NCBI GenBank assembly: GCA_051027215.1
Contig: JBPCXR010000029.1
Span: 131,137 to 195,136, forward strand
From: CALHVX01 sp051027215
GTDB taxonomy: Bacteria; Pseudomonadota; Gammaproteobacteria; Pseudomonadales; Azotimanducaceae
Direction: 5' to 3'
Length of the DNA stretch: 64,000 nt
Shown here: positions 33,081-42,884 of the stretch, one piece after another
How the letters are laid out: every line of letters starts with the position of its first letter
Position numbering within the stretch: the stretch's first letter is position 1
Notes under the pieces: model-generated
The model's input: only the letters and a program-made list of their open reading frames with translations
Told to the model about the DNA's origin: nothing
Database searches by the model: none
Translations under genes and position numbers: made by a program

Positions 33081-34815
33081 AATTCAACGCATAGTGCTGC
33101 TGATCGGCATGGCGGCCGCGGGCTATCTGATGATTCTTGCCTGGAATGAAGACTACGGCAACAAGGTCGATCTAGAGGCGTACAGCGGCGAGGTGGAATT
33201 ACGCGATGCAGGCCCCAGAGTTGATAGCTCGGCGTCGGACGCGCCCAATGTCGCGCTGCCGGCAAACGAGGCTGCGAACTCGGCATCTGATGTGCCGGAT
33301 GACTCCTTGCTGAGTGCCAGCGAACCAGATGTGGCGGCTCCCGCTCCGGCACGAGCCAACGACGACCAGGACCGACTAATCAAGGTCAGCACCCCGCTGT
33401 TGGAAGTCTGGATCGATCGCCTTGGCGGCGACCTGGTGCGGGTGCAGTTACCCGGATACCCGGTGACGCTGGATCGTCCCGATGTGCCGTACCTGCTTTT
33501 GGACAACAGCCGGGGTCGAACATACGTTGCCCAAAGTGGCCTGATCGGGCGCGATGGCATCGACAAAGGCAGCAGTCGGCCGATCTATGAAAGTTCGAAA
33601 AGTGAGTATTCACTATCAGAAAATGACCCGCCCCTTGAAGTTTCGCTGACCACGGAAAAAGACGGCCTCAGAGTCACCAAGACCTTTGGATTTGCAGCCG
33701 ACGACTATCTCATAAGCCTCGACTACGTTCTCGAGAACGCCGCATCCCAGGCCAAACAGGCGGCGCTGTTCGCCCAGATTAAGCGAGATCGCCAGGAACC
33801 ACCCGGCGGTGAAACTATGGCTTTAGGTCCCCAGCCATACCTCGGTGGAGCGCTGACGACGGCGGAAAGCCGCTACGAGAAAATCGAATTCGATGATTTA
33901 GATGAGGACGGTGACTATAAGCAGACCGTTCAAGGCGGCTGGGTCGCATTCCTGCAACACTACTTCTTAACCGCCTGGGTGGCCGACCAGCAATTGAGCA
34001 ATCGCTTCTACGGTCAGGCCAGAAATGATGGAACCTATGTGTTCGGTTTTGTTGGTCCTGCGCAAGATGTGCAGCCAGGGCAATCGATGAATTGGCAGAC
34101 GGCGTTCTACGCTGGGCCGAAAGACCAGGACCGCCTAGAGGAAATTGCCCCGAACCTAAATCTAACCGTGGACTACGGGTTTTTATGGTGGCTGGCACAG
34201 CCGCTGTTCAAAGTGTTGAACTGGTTCCATGGCCTCACTGGCAACTGGGGGCTGGCGATCATCCTGCTCACCATATTGGTGAAAGCCTTGCTGTGGCCCT
34301 TATCGGCTAAGGCTTACAAATCCATGGCCAACATGCGGCGAGTTGCACCGCATATGAAGCGCCTGCAAGAACGCCATGCCAACGATCGCCAGAAGCTCTC
34401 CCAGGAGATGATGAAGCTCTACCAGAAAGAGGGAGTAAACCCTCTGGGGGGCTGTTTGCCGATGCTATTGCCCATGCCTATCTTCTTAGCGCTGTATTGG
34501 GTGCTGTTTGAAAGCGTAGAGCTGCGCCAGGCGCCCTTCATGCTGTGGATCAAAGATTTAGCGGTGATGGATCCCTTTTTCGTGCTGCCCCTACTGATGG
34601 GAGCGAGCATGTACCTGCAACAACTGCTTTCTCCTGCCATGGGCGATCCAATGCAGGTTCGCATGATGCGGCTCATGCCTGTCATGTTCACGGTACTGTT
34701 TTTGTTCTTCCCCGCGGGCCTGGTGCTGTACTGGCTGGTGAACAATGTCCTGAGTATCGCTCAGCAGTACTGGGTGATTCGCCAGACCGAGGCGGCGGAA
34801 ACCGCCAAAGCCTAG
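33067..34815 (+). CDS. yidC: Membrane protein insertase YidC
   Basis: Inner-membrane insertase for Sec-dependent and independent proteins. 582 residues from ATG 33067 (MLPTEIQRIVLLIGMAAAGY), then LAWNEDYGNKVD, as in gammaproteobacterial YidC. A long low-complexity acidic and alanine/serine-rich linker (about residues 30-110) precedes the periplasmic beta domain; the core insertase helices are at about 370-570, with LYQKEGVNPLGGCLPMLLPMP and LFFPAGLVLYWLVNN. The open frame extends 27 codons upstream inside yidD. Confidence 0.97.
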   Translation: MLPTEIQRIVLLIGMAAAGYLMILAWNEDYGNKVDLEAYSGEVELRDAGPRVDSSASDAPNVALPANEAANSASDVPDDSLLSASEPDVAAPAPARANDDQDRLIKVSTPLLEVWIDRLGGDLVRVQLPGYPVTLDRPDVPYLLLDNSRGRTYVAQSGLIGRDGIDKGSSRPIYESSKSEYSLSENDPPLEVSLTTEKDGLRVTKTFGFAADDYLISLDYVLENAASQAKQAALFAQIKRDRQEPPGGETMALGPQPYLGGALTTAESRYEKIEFDDLDEDGDYKQTVQGGWVAFLQHYFLTAWVADQQLSNRFYGQARNDGTYVFGFVGPAQDVQPGQSMNWQTAFYAGPKDQDRLEEIAPNLNLTVDYGFLWWLAQPLFKVLNWFHGLTGNWGLAIILLTILVKALLWPLSAKAYKSMANMRRVAPHMKRLQERHANDRQKLSQEMMKLYQKEGVNPLGGCLPMLLPMPIFLALYWVLFESVELRQAPFMLWIKDLAVMDPFFVLPLLMGASMYLQQLLSPAMGDPMQVRMMRLMPVMFTVLFLFFPAGLVLYWLVNNVLSIAQQYWVIRQTEAAETAKA

Positions 34816-34830
34816 ACGCCGTGCGCACCC

Positions 34831-36174
34831 ATGGTTGAGCCTCAATTTGAACCGATTGTGGCCGTGGCTACCGCTCCAGGCATGGGTGGGGTCGGTATCG
34901 TGCGGCTTTCCGGCTCTGGTGTGCGCGATATCGCCAGCCGTCTATTCACGGGCGAGTTGCATCACAGCCAATTGCGTTATGGGCGGCTGCTGGGCGAGGC
35001 GGGCGACACTCTGGACCAAGGTCTAGGAGTGCTGTTTGAGGCCCCCAAATCTTTCACCGGCGAAGACGTTGTGGAATTCCACGGCCACGGCGGCCCGGTG
35101 GTGCTGTCGGCCATAGTGGCTGCCTGTCAGGCATCGGGGGCGCGTCTAGCTCGTCCCGGTGAGTTTTCCGAGCGAGCTTTTTTGAACGGTAAAATGGACC
35201 TCACCCAAGCCGAGGCCATTGCCGATTTGATTGCCAGCAACTCGACGCTGGCCGCCCGCGGGGCCCTGCGATCCCTGCAGGGCGCGTTCTCGAAGCAGGT
35301 CGATGAGATCGCTGAGCAAGTGTTGTGGCTGCGCACCTATGTCGAGGCCACTCTAGACTTTCCCGACGAAGAAGACGTAGATCATATGGCCGCCGCGCAG
35401 GCAAACGAACGATTGGTCGAATCGCTTAGCTGCATCGAACAGCTGCTCCAGGGTACGGCGCAGAGCGTCTTGCTCACCGAAGGCGTACAGGTAGCCTTGC
35501 TGGGTGCGCCCAACGTTGGCAAGTCCAGTTTGTTGAATCGCTTGGTGCAGCAGGAGCGGGCCATCGTCAGCGACATTCCCGGTACGACGCGAGACCTACT
35601 GGAGGCCGACCTGGTGTTGGACGGCTTGCCCATTACCCTGATCGATACCGCAGGCCTGCGCTCCAGCGATGATCCGGTAGAGCGCGAGGGCGTGCGTCGA
35701 GCCTTGCGCCGGGCCGGGCAAGTTGACCTAACGATTTGCGTGAGCACCCCTGATGAGGCGTTTAACGATCATTCGGTAGATATCCAAACCGAAGCTGCGC
35801 GGCTAGATGTGGTGAACAAAATCGACCTCGAGCCAGCGCTTGCACCGGGCCGGGTGTCAGAACCGGTACCGCTGGTACGAGTATCCGCCACCCAAGGACA
35901 GGGTATGGATGCACTGGTTGCAGCCATCAAACAGGCGGTAGGATTTAGCACCGACGCAGCGCCGTTCAGTGCCCGAAGGCGGCATCTAGAGTCTCTCGGC
36001 GCTGCCAAGAGCGCGCTGGAAAACGCTTTGGCGGCTCTGGCAGCAAATGATGGCGGTGTGCTGCTAGCGGAGGAATTGCGCGAAGCCCATGAGCATTTGG
36101 GAGCGATCGTTGGACGAGTTACCCCGGATGACCTGCTGGGTGAGATTTTCGGTAGCTTTTGCATCGGCAAATAG
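34831..36174 (+). CDS. mnmE: tRNA uridine-5-carboxymethylaminomethyl GTPase MnmE
   Basis: With MnmG it modifies wobble U34 of several tRNAs. 447 residues. N-terminal tetrahydrofolate-binding domain, helical domain, and inserted G domain: GAPNVGKSSLLNRL, the potassium-loop region IVSDIPGTTRDLLEA, DTAGLR, NKID. Ends with the catalytic FCIGK, complete. 15 bases after yidC and 84 before mnmG. Confidence 0.97.
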   Translation: MVEPQFEPIVAVATAPGMGGVGIVRLSGSGVRDIASRLFTGELHHSQLRYGRLLGEAGDTLDQGLGVLFEAPKSFTGEDVVEFHGHGGPVVLSAIVAACQASGARLARPGEFSERAFLNGKMDLTQAEAIADLIASNSTLAARGALRSLQGAFSKQVDEIAEQVLWLRTYVEATLDFPDEEDVDHMAAAQANERLVESLSCIEQLLQGTAQSVLLTEGVQVALLGAPNVGKSSLLNRLVQQERAIVSDIPGTTRDLLEADLVLDGLPITLIDTAGLRSSDDPVEREGVRRALRRAGQVDLTICVSTPDEAFNDHSVDIQTEAARLDVVNKIDLEPALAPGRVSEPVPLVRVSATQGQGMDALVAAIKQAVGFSTDAAPFSARRRHLESLGAAKSALENALAALAANDGGVLLAEELREAHEHLGAIVGRVTPDDLLGEIFGSFCIGK

Positions 36175-36258
36175 CGGGTTAGCCCCCGGCCGCGGCTGCC
36201 AATCCCCGGTCAACGGCCTATACTTGCGCCCCCAAATTGCCAGCCCGGCTTGCGCTTA

Positions 36259-38166
36259 ATGGATCACCCACAGCACTTTGATGTCATCGTCATTGGCGGC
36301 GGCCACGCCGGCACTGAAGCTGCGCTGGCTGCTGCGCGCGTAGGCGCGAATACGCTGTTGCTCACTCAGAGCATCGAGACCCTGGGGCAGATGTCCTGCA
36401 ACCCTGCGATCGGCGGCATTGGCAAAAGCCACTTAGTACGAGAAATCGATGCCCTCGATGGCGCTATGGCCAAGGCCGCCGACCGCGCAGGCATTCAGTT
36501 TCGGGTACTGAATGTGAGCAAAGGACCGGCGGTTCGAGCAACCCGCGCACAAGCGGATCGAGCACTGTACCGAGAAGCCATTCGTGCGCTAATAGAAGCG
36601 CAGCCAGGCCTAATGCTGTTTCAGCAGTCGGTGGTCGATCTGTTGATCGAGGGCGACCAGGTCGTCGGCGTTCGCACGCAGATGGGTTTAGACATACGCG
36701 CGAGCACAGTGGTGCTGACCACCGGGACATTTCTCGGCGGTCGAATTCACATTGGCATGGAAAACCATGCTGGCGGCCGTGCGGGTGATGCGCCGTCCAA
36801 CGCCTTGGCCGAACGTTTGCGCGCCTTGCCGTTTCGCGTTGATCGGTTGAAAACCGGCACGCCGCCGCGGATTGACCGGCGCAGCGTCGACTTTTCTGTC
36901 ATGCAGGTACAGCCTGGCGATGACCCAGCGCCGTGCCTTTCTTATCTGAACGACGCCAGCGTACACCCGCAACAATTGGACTGCTTCATTACTCATACCA
37001 ACGAGCGAACTCATGCGCTCATTGCTGCAGCACTGGATCGCTCGCCGTTGTACTCGGGCGTGATCGATGGCGTAGGACCGCGCTATTGTCCTAGCATCGA
37101 AGACAAAGTGGTGCGCTTTGCGGATCGGCCATCGCATCAGGTGTTTGTTGAGCCGGAAGGGTTGAACTCTAATGAGCTCTATCCCAACGGCATCTCCACC
37201 AGTCTGCCTTTTGACGTTCAGTTGGCTTACGTGCGCAGCATCGCCGGGTTTGAGAACGCCCACATCACTCGCCCGGGTTACGCCATCGAATACGACTACT
37301 TCGATCCGCGTGATTTGCACAGCAGCCTTGAAACCAAGATCGTGCAAGGATTGTTCTTCGCCGGTCAAATTAACGGCACAACGGGTTACGAAGAAGCTGC
37401 AGCTCAAGGTTTGGTCGCCGGCTTAAATGCGGCGCGCAAAGTGGCGGGTCTTGGACCCTGGTGCCCGCGTCGAGACGAAGCGTATATAGGTGTGATGATC
37501 GATGATCTAATTACGCTGGGCACCAACGAACCCTATCGCATGTTTACCAGCCGTGCCGAGTACCGGTTGCGGTTACGGGAAGACAATGCCGATCAGCGCC
37601 TCACGCCCATCGGTATCGAGTTGGGATTAGTAGGCGCGCAGCGGCAAGCGGCGTTTGCGCACAAGCGCGAAACGTTGGATGCGGTCAGCGCAGCGTTAAC
37701 GGATGTCAACTTGGTCAGTCACAGTGAGCTTGCGCAACAGCTGATGTCGGTAACGGGTGAAGTCTTTAGCAAAGACACGACGCTAGCTGGCTATCTACGC
37801 CGTCCCAAGGTACGCCTGGAAGACATCGCAACCGTCATCGAGTTACCGAGCACAGATCCCGGTGTGCTCGAGCTTGCGGAGACGGAAATTAAGTACGCGG
37901 GTTACATCAAACGCCAGGATGAAGAGATTGCGCGCATTCGCCGTCACGAGCGCATGCTAATTCCGCCTAACTTCGATTTTGCCGCGCTGCAAGGTTTGTC
38001 GAACGAACTGCGACAGAAGCTGGGCGAAGTTCAGCCGGAAAGTTTGGCCCAAGCCGCGCGCATTCCAGGCATGACACCTGCAGCCTTGTCGCTCTTGTTG
38101 ATTTTCGTGCAAAAACAAAACCAAGCCGAAGCTGCAAGCACACTCGCTTCTGCTGTCGGCCACTGA
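36259..38166 (+). CDS. mnmG: tRNA uridine-5-carboxymethylaminomethyl enzyme MnmG (GidA)
   Basis: FAD- and NADH-dependent partner of MnmE. 635 residues from ATG 36259. FAD motif VIVIGGGHAGTEAALAAARVG, SCNPAIGGIGKSHLVREIDALDG, TGTFLGGRIHIG and the C-terminal helical domain (AGYIKRQDEEIARIRRHE). A TATACT in the 84-base gap after mnmE could be a -10 for this gene, but the -35 is weak. rsmG follows closely. Confidence 0.97.
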   Translation: MDHPQHFDVIVIGGGHAGTEAALAAARVGANTLLLTQSIETLGQMSCNPAIGGIGKSHLVREIDALDGAMAKAADRAGIQFRVLNVSKGPAVRATRAQADRALYREAIRALIEAQPGLMLFQQSVVDLLIEGDQVVGVRTQMGLDIRASTVVLTTGTFLGGRIHIGMENHAGGRAGDAPSNALAERLRALPFRVDRLKTGTPPRIDRRSVDFSVMQVQPGDDPAPCLSYLNDASVHPQQLDCFITHTNERTHALIAAALDRSPLYSGVIDGVGPRYCPSIEDKVVRFADRPSHQVFVEPEGLNSNELYPNGISTSLPFDVQLAYVRSIAGFENAHITRPGYAIEYDYFDPRDLHSSLETKIVQGLFFAGQINGTTGYEEAAAQGLVAGLNAARKVAGLGPWCPRRDEAYIGVMIDDLITLGTNEPYRMFTSRAEYRLRLREDNADQRLTPIGIELGLVGAQRQAAFAHKRETLDAVSAALTDVNLVSHSELAQQLMSVTGEVFSKDTTLAGYLRRPKVRLEDIATVIELPSTDPGVLELAETEIKYAGYIKRQDEEIARIRRHERMLIPPNFDFAALQGLSNELRQKLGEVQPESLAQAARIPGMTPAALSLLLIFVQKQNQAEAASTLASAVGH

Positions 38167-38178
38167 TGGGTTCTGTGA

Positions 38179-38838
38179 GTGAGCATGGCCCCCGCAGCGT
38201 TAACCGTTTCCGAAGGCTTGCTTGCCCAGGGGGTCAGCGCTTCTGCTGAACAAGTTCGCTTGCTCGAGCGTTATGCAGAGCTAGCGGAAAAGTGGAATCG
38301 CAAATTCAATATTGTCTCGCGCAAAGACATGGACCGGTTTGTACCCCGGCACCTATTAGATAGCCTCAGCCTGCTTCCTTGGGTTCACGCTGAGCGTTGT
38401 GTCGACCTGGGCTCCGGTGGCGGCTTGCCGGGCATACCGCTGGCTATTCTCCAGCCGCACATGCAGGTGACTTTGTTGGAACGCAGCGAAAAGAAAGCTC
38501 GGTTTTTGTCTTACGCCGTGCGCGAACTGGCGTTGGCCAACGCCCAGGTTGTGGTGATGGATGCTAAGGTCTATCGACCTAAGCTTGGCTACCGGGTTCT
38601 GGTGAGTCGCGCAGTTGCACCGCCAGCAAAGCTTTGGGCCCTGGGTCAACACCTGCTTGCCGATGACGGCAGAATGGTGCTTCATGCAGCGGTGGGAAGT
38701 GAAACCGAGAATCTGGACATGCCAGAGCAAGTACAGGCGCAACTTGTGGCGGTGGCGGTGCCTGGCCTTGCCGAACCCCACCAGCTGCTGGTGCTGGAGC
38801 GCCAACAAATTGAGACCAACGCCGGAACTACGAGTTAA
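38179..38838 (+). CDS. rsmG: 16S rRNA (guanine-527 N7) methyltransferase
   Basis: 219 residues. SAM site in CVDLGSGGGLPGIPLAI; KWNRKFNIVSRKDMDRFVPRH and HLLDSLSLLPW precede it; LLERSEKKARFL and VLVSRAVAPPAKL follow, all typical of GidB/RsmG. Start GTG 38179 or ATG 38185. The TAA stop overlaps the ATG of parA (TAATG). Confidence 0.96.
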   Translation: MSMAPAALTVSEGLLAQGVSASAEQVRLLERYAELAEKWNRKFNIVSRKDMDRFVPRHLLDSLSLLPWVHAERCVDLGSGGGLPGIPLAILQPHMQVTLLERSEKKARFLSYAVRELALANAQVVVMDAKVYRPKLGYRVLVSRAVAPPAKLWALGQHLLADDGRMVLHAAVGSETENLDMPEQVQAQLVAVAVPGLAEPHQLLVLERQQIETNAGTTS

Positions 38839-39632
38839 TGCACACCATCGCCATTGCCAATCAGAAAGGCGGCGTCGGCAAGACCACCACTACGGTCAAT
38901 CTGGCGGCAGGCCTAGCATTATCGGGCGCTAAGGTGCTGTTGGTCGACCTTGACCCGCAAGGCAACGCGACCATGGGCAGCGGCGTCGACAAGCAGGCGG
39001 CCGAGAAGAACATCTACGATTGGCTAATCGAAGAGACGCCGTTAGCAGAAGTACTGCACAACACACCCGGCAGTTATCAGGTGGTCCCAGCAAACACGGA
39101 TCTAACCGCCGCCGAAGTGGCATTGATGAGCGCCGAACGCCGGGATCAACGCCTTAAAGAACGGTTACAGGAAGATGCCACGGAGTTCGACTACGTACTC
39201 ATCGACTGCCCGCCATCGTTGAACGTGCTCACCATCAACGCCTTGATCGCGGCCGATGGCGTGCTGATACCCATGCAGTGTGAATACTATGCGTTGGAAG
39301 GATTAACAGCACTGCTGGAAACCATTGAGGGCGTGCGCCAGCGCGGCAACGCTGATCTACACATTGAAGGCATCTTGCGAACCATGTATGACCCGCGCAA
39401 CGGTTTGACCCGAGATGTTTCCCGACAACTGATCGAGCACTTTGGCGATAAGGTTTTTCGCACTGTCATCCCGCGCAATGTGCGTTTGGCCGAAGCGCCT
39501 AGCCACGGCCTGCCGGCAATGCTCTATGACCGCCAGTCCCGGGGCAGCGTGGCGTACATGGCACTGGCCGGCGAGCTCAAGCGCAAGCACAATCAGGCTA
39601 CCATGGGCGGCGCGCAGGTGAGCAACACGTGA
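38838..39632 (+). CDS. parA: Chromosome partitioning ATPase ParA
   Basis: Soj-type ATPase that moves ParB-bound origins. 264 residues. Deviant Walker A NQKGGVGKTTTTVNLAAGLA, VDLDPQGNATMGSG, YVLIDCPPSLNVLTINAL, and EAPSHGLPAMLYD near the C-terminus. Starts directly at the rsmG stop, overlaps parB by four bases. Confidence 0.97.
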   Translation: MHTIAIANQKGGVGKTTTTVNLAAGLALSGAKVLLVDLDPQGNATMGSGVDKQAAEKNIYDWLIEETPLAEVLHNTPGSYQVVPANTDLTAAEVALMSAERRDQRLKERLQEDATEFDYVLIDCPPSLNVLTINALIAADGVLIPMQCEYYALEGLTALLETIEGVRQRGNADLHIEGILRTMYDPRNGLTRDVSRQLIEHFGDKVFRTVIPRNVRLAEAPSHGLPAMLYDRQSRGSVAYMALAGELKRKHNQATMGGAQVSNT

Positions 39633-40489
39633 GTAAGAAACGACTAGGCCGTGGGTTGGACGCGCTGCTGTCGGCAGCGGAACCGGTGGCGCCGAACGAG
39701 CCGGAACCCGGTGCCGATCTTGCAGAGGTTGCGGTCGAGAAAATCAGCCGCAGCCGCTTCCAGCCGCGGCGGGACTTCGATGAAGATGCCCTGGCTGAGC
39801 TCGCCGCATCGATCAAGGCTCAGGGCCTGATGCAACCCGTAATCGTACGACCACGCCCCGGAGGCATGTACGAGTTGATCGCTGGGGAGCGACGCTGGCG
39901 AGCGGCGCAGTTGGCTGGCCTGGCTTCTGTGCCGGTGGTCTTACGAGATGTGAACGACGAGCAGGCCTCGGCCATGGCCCTGATCGAAAACATTCAGCGG
40001 GAAGACCTAAACCCCCTCGAAGAAGCCATGGCCCTGGATCGGTTGCGCGAAGAGTTTGGGCTGACCCAACAGCAAATCGCCGACACTGTAGGTAAATCCC
40101 GCGTTGCGGTGGCGAATCTGCTGCGATTGCTCAACCTCAGTGCCCGAGTGCGCGACATGTTGGCCAACGGCGACCTGGAAATGGGTCATGCCCGGGCGTT
40201 GCTGTCGCTTCAGCCCCTGGACCAGGAACGGGCAGCCCTGGAGGTCATCGAGCGTGGCCTGTCGGTGCGGCAGACCGAGGCCCTGGTCCGCAAGCTGCAG
40301 GCACCCAAAGCGTCTCCGGCAGCGAAACCGGCCGGCAAAAGCGCGGACGTTTTAACTCTTGAGCGAGATCTGAGTGAGCGCATCGGTGCACCAGTGGCGA
40401 TTACCCAAGACGGTGGTGGCAAGGGTGCACTGACGATTCGCTATTCCAGTCTGGAAGAGCTCGATGGGGTTTTGAGCCACATCAAGTAG
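39629..40489 (+). CDS. parB: Chromosome partitioning protein ParB
   Basis: CTP-dependent clamp that loads at parS. 286 residues from GTG 39629. RGLDALLS opening, the ParB/Srx domain with YELIAGERRWRAAQLAG (CTP-binding GERR) and ALIENIQREDLNPLEEA, a helix-turn-helix (GLTQQQIADTVGKSRVAVAN), and a C-terminal dimer domain. Its likely targets are the two parS sites inside recF. Confidence 0.97.
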   Translation: MSKKRLGRGLDALLSAAEPVAPNEPEPGADLAEVAVEKISRSRFQPRRDFDEDALAELAASIKAQGLMQPVIVRPRPGGMYELIAGERRWRAAQLAGLASVPVVLRDVNDEQASAMALIENIQREDLNPLEEAMALDRLREEFGLTQQQIADTVGKSRVAVANLLRLLNLSARVRDMLANGDLEMGHARALLSLQPLDQERAALEVIERGLSVRQTEALVRKLQAPKASPAAKPAGKSADVLTLERDLSERIGAPVAITQDGGGKGALTIRYSSLEELDGVLSHIK

Positions 40490-40559
40490 CTCGGCGAGCG
40501 CTGATAACCCTAGGTTTTGCCCAGGCCTGAAAAAGGTCTGAAAGTTCGGCTGTTTTCGT

Positions 40560-40588
40560 TTGAAGGCGTCGGCGCGCCTACCTATAAT
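40560..40588 (+). promoter_or_regulatory. Promoter of the ATP synthase operon
   Basis: TTGAAG (40560-40565), 17-base spacer, perfect TATAAT (40583-40588), lying in the 226-base parB-atpI gap and reading into atpI. The leader before atpI would be about 120 bases. Confidence 0.72.
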
Positions 40589-40715
40589 ACGCGCCGCTTC
40601 GTACTGGCCACCTGTCAGCGCAGGGCGACTCGAGCGCTCTCGCACTCGCCCAGCGTGATCGCAACACCCTGTTTTCTTGGTGTTTTATCTCAGATTGGCG
40701 AATGTGTGATCGCGC

Positions 40716-41138
40716 ATGACGAACCGAGGCCAGGACAGGCGGGTACTGCAGATACAAGCGTTGGTTTGTGCTGCGGTGGTGTTAGGGGTGGCTTTATGGC
40801 CGCCGGGCCCGTTGCCAAAGCTGTTGCAGGCTGCGGCCAGCGGACTAGGCTCATTAGCGGTGATTGTGCCCAGCATGGCGTTCAGTTGGTGGTCGAGTCT
40901 GCAAACTGAGGCGGGTGCGCCGCAGACGACTGTCGAAAGCGAAGAAGCACAGCGCCGGGCCCAGCGTGTGCTGGGGCTGGCAGGGCTACGATTGATCGGC
41001 AGCATGACCTTGATGGTTATTGCCTTCACGCTGATGTCAGCCCAGGCTTTGTGGGTGCTGATCGGCGTTGTTGCCGCAGCGATCGGACAGGTTGTGGCAG
41101 TGGCAACCACAGCAACACAACGGCGAAGCCGCAGATAG
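40716..41138 (+). CDS. atpI: ATP synthase protein I
   Basis: 140 residues with four hydrophobic segments (about residues 13-30, 36-54, 88-106 and 109-128). Low-conservation AtpI family; placed by position at the head of the atp operon and by topology. AtpI assists assembly of the c-ring and may affect cation uptake. Followed by atpB after 53 bases. Confidence 0.85.
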   Translation: MTNRGQDRRVLQIQALVCAAVVLGVALWPPGPLPKLLQAAASGLGSLAVIVPSMAFSWWSSLQTEAGAPQTTVESEEAQRRAQRVLGLAGLRLIGSMTLMVIAFTLMSAQALWVLIGVVAAAIGQVVAVATTATQRRSRR

Positions 41139-41191
41139 CGGTAGGCCACGCAAGAGGCGATGTCCTCATACCAGGGTAAGTCGAAAAATTC

Positions 41192-42040
41192 ATGGCCAGC
41201 GAAAACCCAACTTCTCAAGAGTACATCCAGCACCACCTGACCAACCTCACCTACGGTCAGCATCCCGATGGTAGCTGGGGTTTTGCCCACAGCGCTGCAG
41301 AGGCAGCCGAGATGGGCTTTTGGTCCATCAACGTGGACTCGATGTTCTGGTCGGTAAGCCTCGGACTGTTTTTTATGTGGCTGTTCCGCAAGGTAGCCAA
41401 GTCTGCGACCGCCGGGGTACCAGGCGGATTGCAAAACGGAGTCGAGATGATCGTCGACTTCATCGACGACACTACCCGCAGCGTCTTCCAACATAAGAAC
41501 GATCTCATCGCACCCATGGCATTGACCATTTTTGTCTGGGTCTTCTTTATGAATGTGATGGATCTGATCCCCGTCGACTGGATACCGATGTTGGCTACGG
41601 CAATGGGCATCAGTCACATGAAAGTCGTACCCAGCACCGACCCGAACGTCACCATGGGCATGGCCTTTACCATTTTCGCGTTCATTCTTTACTACAGCAT
41701 TAAGTGCAAGGGCCCCGGTGGCTTTTTTGCCGAGCTGGCCTTTCATCCGTTTCCGAAGATTGCTGCGCCAGTCAATCTAATACTGGAAGGCGTAACGCTG
41801 ATTGCCAAGCCCTTGTCGTTGGGCCTGCGCCTGTTTGGCAACATGTATGCCGGCGAAATGATTTTCGTATTGATTGCGCTGATGTTTTCTGGCGGCGCTA
41901 TCGTTGCCGCGTTCGGCGGAGTTTTGCAATGGGGGTGGGCAGTGTTCCACGTCCTGATTATTACGCTGCAGGCGTTTATCTTTGCGGTGCTCACGGTTGT
42001 CTACATGGCGCAAGCCCACGATGTGGAATCTGAGCACTGA
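41192..42040 (+). CDS. atpB: ATP synthase F0 subunit a
   Basis: Proton-channel stator subunit, 282 residues, five or six helices. The essential arginine is in LSLGLRLFGNMYAGEM; LHVLIITLQAF-like FHVLIITLQAFIFAVLTVVYM closes the protein. NVMDLIPVDWIP and ILEGVTLIAKPLSLG are typical of the proteobacterial form. Confidence 0.97.
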   Translation: MASENPTSQEYIQHHLTNLTYGQHPDGSWGFAHSAAEAAEMGFWSINVDSMFWSVSLGLFFMWLFRKVAKSATAGVPGGLQNGVEMIVDFIDDTTRSVFQHKNDLIAPMALTIFVWVFFMNVMDLIPVDWIPMLATAMGISHMKVVPSTDPNVTMGMAFTIFAFILYYSIKCKGPGGFFAELAFHPFPKIAAPVNLILEGVTLIAKPLSLGLRLFGNMYAGEMIFVLIALMFSGGAIVAAFGGVLQWGWAVFHVLIITLQAFIFAVLTVVYMAQAHDVESEH

Positions 42041-42104
42041 GCAAAGCGTTCGCTTGAGCGCAAACCCACCCTTAACCAAAGTATTGATTTAACCGGGAGT
42101 AGAC

Positions 42105-42338
42105 ATGGAACAAGCGATTTTGATTGTCGCAGGAGCGCTCATGATGGGCTTGGGTGCAGTCGGCGCCTCCATCGGCGTAGGCGTTTTAGGCGGCAAGTTT
42201 CTGGAAGGCGTTGCTCGTCAGCCGGAACTTTTGCCAATGCTGCGAACTCAGCTGTTCATCGTACTCGGCCTGGTCGACGCGGTGCCCATGATCGCCGTTG
42301 GTATTGGTTTGTACGTAATCTTCGCACTGGCTGGCTAA
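42105..42338 (+). CDS. atpE: ATP synthase F0 subunit c
   Basis: 77-residue hairpin protein of the rotating ring. Two helices; the glycine-rich first helix GAVGASIGVGVLGGKFLEG, the polar loop ARQPEL, and the proton-carrying aspartate in GLVDAVPMIAVGIGLYV. The residues around the carboxylate are of the proton type; the sodium signature is absent. GGGAG-like site before the ATG suits its high expression. Confidence 0.97.
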   Translation: MEQAILIVAGALMMGLGAVGASIGVGVLGGKFLEGVARQPELLPMLRTQLFIVLGLVDAVPMIAVGIGLYVIFALAG

Positions 42339-42354
42339 GAGGCTGCTGGCGAAT

Positions 42355-42374
42355 CGCTCGTGAACCCGCGAGCG
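42355..42374 (+). other. Hairpin between atpE and atpF
   Basis: CGCTCG (42355-42360) pairs with CGAGCG (42369-42374) around an 8-base loop in the 72-base atpE-atpF gap. Hairpins here can stabilise or separate the highly expressed atpE message; no T-run, so not a terminator. Confidence 0.35.
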
Positions 42375-42410
42375 GCGCTTCAACCCCCTTAGGCATAGTG
42401 AGGTAGAACG

Positions 42411-42881
42411 ATGAACATTAACCTGACGCTATTCGGTCAAAGCCTGACCTTTCTGGTCTTTCTGTGGTTTTGCTGGAGGTACATCTGGCCGCCAATTGTG
42501 ACCGCTATGCGCGAGCGCCAAGCGGCCATCGCCGAGGGTCTGGCCGCGTCCGAGCGCGCCGAGAAAGACCTTGAGTTGGCGCAAGGCCGTGCAGTGGATG
42601 AACTACGCACAGCCAAAGAGCAGGCTGCAGACATCATCGAACAGGCGCGACAGCGCGCCGGCCAGATGATCGAAGAAGCAAAAGACGATGCACGCCACGA
42701 AGGCGAGCGCCTTAAAGAGGCTGCCCAAGCGGAAATTGACCAGGAAGTGAACCGCGTCAAAGAGAGCCTGCGTGGCCAGGTGTCGACCCTCGCCATTGCC
42801 GGCGCCGAGAAGGTGTTGGGTGAATCGGTGGATGCGGGTAAGCACCAGCAATTGCTCGACCGCCTGGCGGCGGAGCTATAG
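42411..42881 (+). CDS. atpF: ATP synthase F0 subunit b
   Basis: Peripheral stalk subunit, 156 residues: one N-terminal membrane helix (about 6-25, FGQSLTFLVFLWFCWRYIWP) and a long charged coiled coil rich in Ala, Glu, Arg and Lys. Normal length for E. coli-type b. Three bases separate it from atpH. Confidence 0.97.
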   Translation: MNINLTLFGQSLTFLVFLWFCWRYIWPPIVTAMRERQAAIAEGLAASERAEKDLELAQGRAVDELRTAKEQAADIIEQARQRAGQMIEEAKDDARHEGERLKEAAQAEIDQEVNRVKESLRGQVSTLAIAGAEKVLGESVDAGKHQQLLDRLAAEL

Positions 42882-42884
42882 CCC

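Noticed and set aside
36688..37407. A 239-codon minus-strand open frame inside mnmG
   Set aside because: Shadow of a highly conserved gene; no independent support.
40685..41746. A 353-codon minus-strand open frame across atpI and atpB
   Set aside because: It is antisense to two well-supported genes, and its translation shows no domain or membrane pattern of its own.
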